This document shows, piece by piece, positions 59,436 to 64,000 of a stretch of 64,000 bases of DNA; the stretch's first letter is position 1, and each line of letters begins with the position of its first letter. Origin of the DNA: Fidelibacterota bacterium. Its GTDB lineage: Bacteria; Fidelibacterota; UBA8477; JABMPR01. Position numbers and translations under genes: made by a program. Below the pieces are notes generated by a model. That model searched no databases. It was not told the DNA's origin and saw nothing but the letters and a program-made list of their open reading frames with translations. The stretch covers positions 32,952 through 96,951 of the forward strand of contig JAIPJM010000008.1 of the NCBI GenBank assembly GCA_021734255.1. Direction: 5' to 3'.

Positions 59436-61442
59436 ATGAAACTTTCTGTCATCATTGTCAATTACAATGTTAAGGCCTTTTTGCAACAGGCCCTTGACAG
59501 CATACAAAAATCTACCAAGGATCTGGAAACAGAGATATTTGTCGTAGACAATCACTCCGTTGATGGCAGTGTTGATCTCATTCGATCTGACTTCCCCGAC
59601 GTAAAGCTTATTGCCAATAGCGAGAATCTGGGTTTTGCCAAGGCGAACAATCAGGCCCTGGAACAGGCAAGTGGTGATTTTGTGTGGCTCTTGAACCCCG
59701 ATACACTGGTCCAGGAGGATACAGCTGAAAAACTGATCCATACCATGGAAGCTGACGAATCTATCGGCATGCTGGGCTGCAAAATCCTGAACGACGATGG
59801 CAGTCTCCAACTAGCCTGCAGAAGAAGTTTTCCCACCCCATGGGTCGCATTTACCAAGCTCCTCGGTTTATCCCGGTTCTTTCCAAAATCAAAGCTCTTC
59901 GGGAAGTACAACCTGACCCATCTGGATGAAAATGATTCGTATGAGGTGGAAGCGATCAGCGGTAGCTGTATGTTTATCAGGCGAGGAGCGCTTGATACAG
60001 TAGGCTTCCTGGATGACACCTTTTTTATGTACGGTGAAGATTTGGATTGGTGTTTTCGCTTCCGAAAAGGGGGTTGGAAGGTCTTTTATACGGCTGAGAC
60101 CAGTATTGTCCACTACAAGGGAGAATCGTCCAAAGTTGCCGCCTGGGACTCGTTGACACACTTCTACAAGGCCATGGATATCTTTTCAAAAAAACATTTC
60201 AGCTCTGGCCGCAGATGGCCACTTCACTGGTTACTCAGAGGCGGCATATTGATCCGGTATCTGGTGTCGCTCATGTCGAGCTTCGGCAGGAACAGCCTGC
60301 GTTATCTTCTGGACATTACTGGATTGCTCCTGGTAACATTGGGATCCATTTATCTGAAATTCGATACCTTTACCGTCTTGGATCAGTACAAATATGTGCT
60401 ACCGGTTTACCTGGGAATATGGGTGGTCACCATTTCCAGTTTTGGACTTTATCGACATTACAAATATTCAGTAAGCCGGTCCATTTTGGCGGTTACTACC
60501 GGTTTCCTTGTAAATGTGACCCTGACTTACTTTTTTAAAGCCTACGCTTTCTCTCGTGTCGTCATGCTGTTCAGCTATATGGGCGCCTTGCTCTGGGTCC
60601 CGATCTGGCGGGTCATTGCTTCATCCAGACGGACAGAGAATTTTGAGCTGGGTACTCAAAAGGTACTTATCATCGGTGGGCTGGAAGATGCCAGGGACAT
60701 ATACTCCAGGTTGATGACCAATCTTTCCCTGGGCTATACACCTGCTGGAATTGTGACCATAGAAAAGCTGGATGAAGAAGATGAACGGGTAATTGGCGTA
60801 CTCGATGACCTGATCGATCTGGTCCAGTACCATGGGATCAGGGATGTGATATTCACCTCTGACAATTTCCAGCTGAAACAGATTTTCTCTTATCTGCCTC
60901 AATTGAGTCAACTCGGTGTGAAGATCAAGTTAGTGTCAGGAAACCTTTCTTTCATTGTTGGTAAATCGACAGTAGAAAATATTCAACCTGTCCAGCTCGT
61001 CACCATGGATTTCAAATACTTTCACCTGGGCTCTCGGATCATGAAGCGCAGCGTCGATATACTCCTGGGGATTCTCCTGTTACTGTTCGTTCGCCCATTT
61101 CAGGGCTTTGCCACCAGGAAGCGTCAATATCGTAAGACCCAGATCGAGATCGATAATAAGGTCTACACCAGTTTCGCGACGGATGTAAATGGTGGCAAAT
61201 TTTGGAATAATTTAAGCTTGCTTCCTTTGGTCATTCGGGGAAAGTTAAGTCTGGTAGGTGCACCGGTAGATTTAAAAGAGACAGTTGCTGGTGTAAAACA
61301 AGGGCTATTCAACCTTGAATCGGTGCGTGGCGGGTCTCAACTCAGTGAAGATGAACGCTATACGCTCTTGAATTACTACCTTCATAATCATTCAGTATTG
61401 CTGGATTTTGAGATCATTATCAAGTCAATGTTAGGAAGATAA
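59436..61442 (+). CDS. GT2 glycosyltransferase fused to polyprenyl glycosylphosphotransferase-like region
   Basis: N-terminal SVIIVNYNVKAFLQQAL / SGSCMFIRRGALDTVGFLDDTFFMYGEDLDWC; C-terminal TM cluster plus MKRSVDILLGILLLLFVRPF. Confidence 0.85.
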   Translation: MKLSVIIVNYNVKAFLQQALDSIQKSTKDLETEIFVVDNHSVDGSVDLIRSDFPDVKLIANSENLGFAKANNQALEQASGDFVWLLNPDTLVQEDTAEKLIHTMEADESIGMLGCKILNDDGSLQLACRRSFPTPWVAFTKLLGLSRFFPKSKLFGKYNLTHLDENDSYEVEAISGSCMFIRRGALDTVGFLDDTFFMYGEDLDWCFRFRKGGWKVFYTAETSIVHYKGESSKVAAWDSLTHFYKAMDIFSKKHFSSGRRWPLHWLLRGGILIRYLVSLMSSFGRNSLRYLLDITGLLLVTLGSIYLKFDTFTVLDQYKYVLPVYLGIWVVTISSFGLYRHYKYSVSRSILAVTTGFLVNVTLTYFFKAYAFSRVVMLFSYMGALLWVPIWRVIASSRRTENFELGTQKVLIIGGLEDARDIYSRLMTNLSLGYTPAGIVTIEKLDEEDERVIGVLDDLIDLVQYHGIRDVIFTSDNFQLKQIFSYLPQLSQLGVKIKLVSGNLSFIVGKSTVENIQPVQLVTMDFKYFHLGSRIMKRSVDILLGILLLLFVRPFQGFATRKRQYRKTQIEIDNKVYTSFATDVNGGKFWNNLSLLPLVIRGKLSLVGAPVDLKETVAGVKQGLFNLESVRGGSQLSEDERYTLLNYYLHNHSVLLDFEIIIKSMLGR

Positions 61443-61443
61443 G

Positions 61444-62400
61444 ATGGCAAAAACAGTTTTAGATTTTGAAAAACCGATCCACGATCTGGAACAGAAGATC
61501 GTCGAAATGGAGATCATGTCCAACGATTCAGAAGTGGATATGAAAAAGGAAATCGAAAAACTTCGCAAAAAGCTGGTCGATCAATCCAAGAAGATTCATC
61601 AGAATTTGAGCAGGTGGCAACGCGTCGAACTGGCACGACATGCCGATCGTCCCCATACATTGGATATAGTTGAGCTCATGTGTGACTCATGGGTTGAACT
61701 GCACGGAGACCGTCATTACGGCGACGATAAGGCCATTATAGGTGGTATTGCACGAATTGGTGACCAGCGGATGGTACTTCTGGGCCAACAAAAGGGTCGA
61801 ACTACTAAGGATAATCTATATCGAAATTTTGGGATGCCCCTTCCAGAGGGTTACAGAAAAGCCCTCCGTCTCATGAAAATGGCGGAGAAATTTGACCTTC
61901 CTGTTGTTTCACTTGTCGATACCATCGGTGCCTATCCAGGCCTGGAGGCAGAAGAGAGAGGACAGGCAGAAGCCATTGCGAAAAATCTGTTTGAGATGAG
62001 TCGACTTCGTGTCCCCATCATTATCATCGTCATCGGTGAAGGTGCCTCTGGTGGTGCGCTGGGAATTGGTGTTGGCGATCGTCTTATCATGCTGGAAAAT
62101 ACTTGGTATTCAGTCATTTCCCCTGAAGGATGCGCGTCTATCCTGTATCGGGATGCTTCGAAAAAAGAAAAAGCAGCCGAGGCTATGCAAGTGACTGCCG
62201 GTGATCTGCTGAAAATGAAGTTGGCAGACCGGATCGTTGAAGAACCCCTGGGTGGAGCTCATCGTGATTTTAAGGGGACTGCCAGTATCATCAAAAACGT
62301 CATCCTTGAAGAGATCGAAGCGCTTAGAAAACTCACAGTCGATGAATTACTGGAGCAACGTACAGAGAAGATCGACCAAATGGGTGACTGGGAAGGGTAA
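61444..62400 (+). CDS. accA: Acetyl-CoA carboxylase carboxyltransferase subunit alpha
   Basis: LDFEKPIHDLEQKI, RPHTLDIVELMCDSWVELHGDRHYGDDKAIIGG, GEGASGGALGIGVGDRLIMLENTWYSVISPEGCASIL. Confidence 0.98.
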   Translation: MAKTVLDFEKPIHDLEQKIVEMEIMSNDSEVDMKKEIEKLRKKLVDQSKKIHQNLSRWQRVELARHADRPHTLDIVELMCDSWVELHGDRHYGDDKAIIGGIARIGDQRMVLLGQQKGRTTKDNLYRNFGMPLPEGYRKALRLMKMAEKFDLPVVSLVDTIGAYPGLEAEERGQAEAIAKNLFEMSRLRVPIIIIVIGEGASGGALGIGVGDRLIMLENTWYSVISPEGCASILYRDASKKEKAAEAMQVTAGDLLKMKLADRIVEEPLGGAHRDFKGTASIIKNVILEEIEALRKLTVDELLEQRTEKIDQMGDWEG

Positions 62401-62810
62401 TGTTCCAGTACGACTACCGCTTTAAAGTCAGGTATAAAGATATCGACCAGATGGGAGTCATGTACTACTCTCGTTATTTCGAATATTATGAATCAGCCCG
62501 CACGGACATGATGCGCAGTCTGGGATTGACATACAAGTCCTTGGAAGCCCAGGGTATTATGATGCCTGTTGTCCATGCTGAATCGGATTATAAGGCAGGA
62601 CCCGGGTTTGATGACCATTTGATATGCCGGACAGAGGTGCGAGAGATCCATGGCGGCAGGATGGAGATCCACTATACCATTTTTAATGAGCATTTTCCTG
62701 ATAAAATACTGAATACGGGCTTAACGGTACATGCATTCATGAAACCGGACGGGAAGCCAACCCGTCATCCATCTGTATTAAAGAACCGACTGGAACAGGC
62801 AGGAGTCTAG
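62400..62810 (+). CDS. Acyl-CoA thioesterase, YbgC/4HBT family
   Basis: YRFKVRYKDIDQMGVMYYSRYFEYYESARTDMMRSLG. Confidence 0.92.
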   Translation: MFQYDYRFKVRYKDIDQMGVMYYSRYFEYYESARTDMMRSLGLTYKSLEAQGIMMPVVHAESDYKAGPGFDDHLICRTEVREIHGGRMEIHYTIFNEHFPDKILNTGLTVHAFMKPDGKPTRHPSVLKNRLEQAGV

Positions 62811-62813
62811 ATC

Positions 62814-63521
62814 ATGAGCAACGAAATTATCTTTATTATTCAGACCCTGCTGGGACTCGCCGTTGTATTAGCCGCTTTCCGGATGGGGAAGACCTGGCTC
62901 TATGGACTGATCGCTGTTAATTATGTTCTGGCAAACATCTTTGTCACCAAGACCATCACTCTATTTGGGTTTGAGGCAACAGGGGGGAATGTGCTCTACG
63001 GGGCTATTTTCCTTTCTACGGACCTATTGTCAGAATATTATGGAAAAGAAGCCGCTAGAAAGGGTGTTTACATCGGTTTAGCAGCCACACTCTTTTATCT
63101 GGTCATGTCGCAGTTCATGTTAAGCTATACAGCCAGTCCCAATGACTGGGGTCCTGCGGAAGGAATGAAATCCATATTCGGCTTTGCGCCTTCCATCGTA
63201 CTGGCCAGTGTACTGGCCTATCTGATCTCACAACTGCATGATGTCTGGGCCTTTCACATGTGGAAGGAAAAGTTCAGGGGAAAATATCTCTGGCTTCGCA
63301 ACAATCTCTCCACGGTTGTGAGTCAGCTTTTGGATTCACTGACCTTTGCCTTTCTAGCTTTTTCAGTATTCCCAAGACTATTCATGGATCCAGAATCTGT
63401 CCTTCCCATGTCAGTGGTTTGGCAAATTGTCTTCACCACCTACATCCTCAAACTTTTGGTTGCCGGTATTGATACACCCTTTATTTACCTGAGCAGACGC
63501 TTGCAGAAAAAGGATGATTGA
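62814..63521 (+). CDS. Queuosine precursor transporter (YhhQ family)
   Basis: DLLSEYYGKEAARKGVYIGL, QLHDVWAFHMWKEKFRGKYLWLRNNLSTVVSQLLDS. Confidence 0.93.
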   Translation: MSNEIIFIIQTLLGLAVVLAAFRMGKTWLYGLIAVNYVLANIFVTKTITLFGFEATGGNVLYGAIFLSTDLLSEYYGKEAARKGVYIGLAATLFYLVMSQFMLSYTASPNDWGPAEGMKSIFGFAPSIVLASVLAYLISQLHDVWAFHMWKEKFRGKYLWLRNNLSTVVSQLLDSLTFAFLAFSVFPRLFMDPESVLPMSVVWQIVFTTYILKLLVAGIDTPFIYLSRRLQKKDD

Positions 63522-63573
63522 CACAGCGTATTTACTTTTCATTTGTCAGCAGTAGGACCAAGAGTATATTTGC

Positions 63574-63602
63574 CCGCCTCGCTTTAATAGAGGCGGTTTT
63601 TT
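63574..63602 (+). terminator. Rho-independent terminator
   Basis: ccgcctcgctttaatagaggcggttttttg. Confidence 0.75.
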
Positions 63603-63610
63603 GTATAAAT

Positions 63611-63697
63611 GGAGACGTGGCCGAGTGGCTTAAGGCGGCGGCTTGCTAAGCCGTTGTACGTTTTGGCGTACCGTAGGTTCGAATCCTACCGTCTCCG
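63611..63697 (+). tRNA. tRNA-Ser (anticodon GCT)
   Basis: GGAGACG...CGTCTCC acceptor, CGGCTTGCTAAGCCG anticodon arm, long variable arm. Confidence 0.96.
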
Positions 63698-63759
63698 CGT
63701 TTTTTGCACGACATCTTATATTCGATCTGTTACTTAAAACAGTGTCTGAGGAAAGATAT

Positions 63760-63842
63760 GGAGGTGTAGGCTAATTGGTAAGTCAGCGGTCTTGAAAACC
63801 GCCGTCCGTGAGGACTTGGGAGTTCGAGTCTCTCCACCTCCG
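63760..63842 (+). tRNA. tRNA-Ser (anticodon TGA)
   Basis: GGAGGTG...CACCTCC acceptor, GCGGTCTTGAAAACCGC anticodon arm, long variable arm. Confidence 0.94.
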
Positions 63843-63847
63843 CATTC

Positions 63848-64000
63848 ATGGTATATTATACGTATATTCTTCAAAGCTTGAAGGATGACCGCTATTATAT
63901 TGGTTCTACATCCAACCTGGATAGACGAATTAAAGAACACAATTCAGGCAAAACAAAATCCTTGAGACATCGTCGACCACTGGTGCTGATCCACAAGGAA
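63848..64000 (+). CDS. GIY-YIG nuclease family protein, 3' truncated by window edge
   Basis: MVYYTYILQSLKDDRYYIGSTSNLDRRIKEHNSGKTKSLRHRRPLVLIHKE, UPF0213-type. Confidence 0.88.
   Translation, partial: MVYYTYILQSLKDDRYYIGSTSNLDRRIKEHNSGKTKSLRHRRPLVLIHKE

Noticed and set aside
63848-64000. GIY-YIG protein after tRNA-Ser as a homing element
   Set aside because: It looks like a common UPF0213-type GIY-YIG protein and is truncated by the window; the tRNA is not interrupted.

Overview
The window looks like a chromosomal segment from a bacterium of the FCB group, possibly Marinimicrobia-like. That lineage is inferred from gene families and was not searched. It is mostly ordinary housekeeping: hrcA-grpE-dnaJ, rsmD-coaD, glgC-glgA, mtaB, malic enzyme, smpB, tyrS, trxA, lepA, rnr, accA, two tRNA-Ser genes and a TPP-riboswitch-controlled TonB receptor. 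The main accessory block, about 24.2-36.8 kb, is a complete type I-E CRISPR-Cas locus with visibly more GC-rich genes. It has two unusual passengers: a stand-alone DnaQ-like DEDDh exonuclease overlapping the cas3 start, and a BRO-N/DinD-like protein between cas6e and cas1 whose stop codon overlaps the cas1 start. The array has 29 repeats and 28 spacers at a perfectly regular 61-bp period. Downstream of the array are tRNA-derived fragments, a tRNA-Pro(GGG) gene, and four 57-bp tandem repeats that each carry pieces of the tRNA 5' end. Other points of interest are an internally repetitive 744-aa envelope protein, a GT2/sugar-transferase fusion with an apparently degenerate transferase domain, and a palindromic operator-like site upstream of malic enzyme. 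Nothing was searched against databases; all calls come from reading the sequence and translations.
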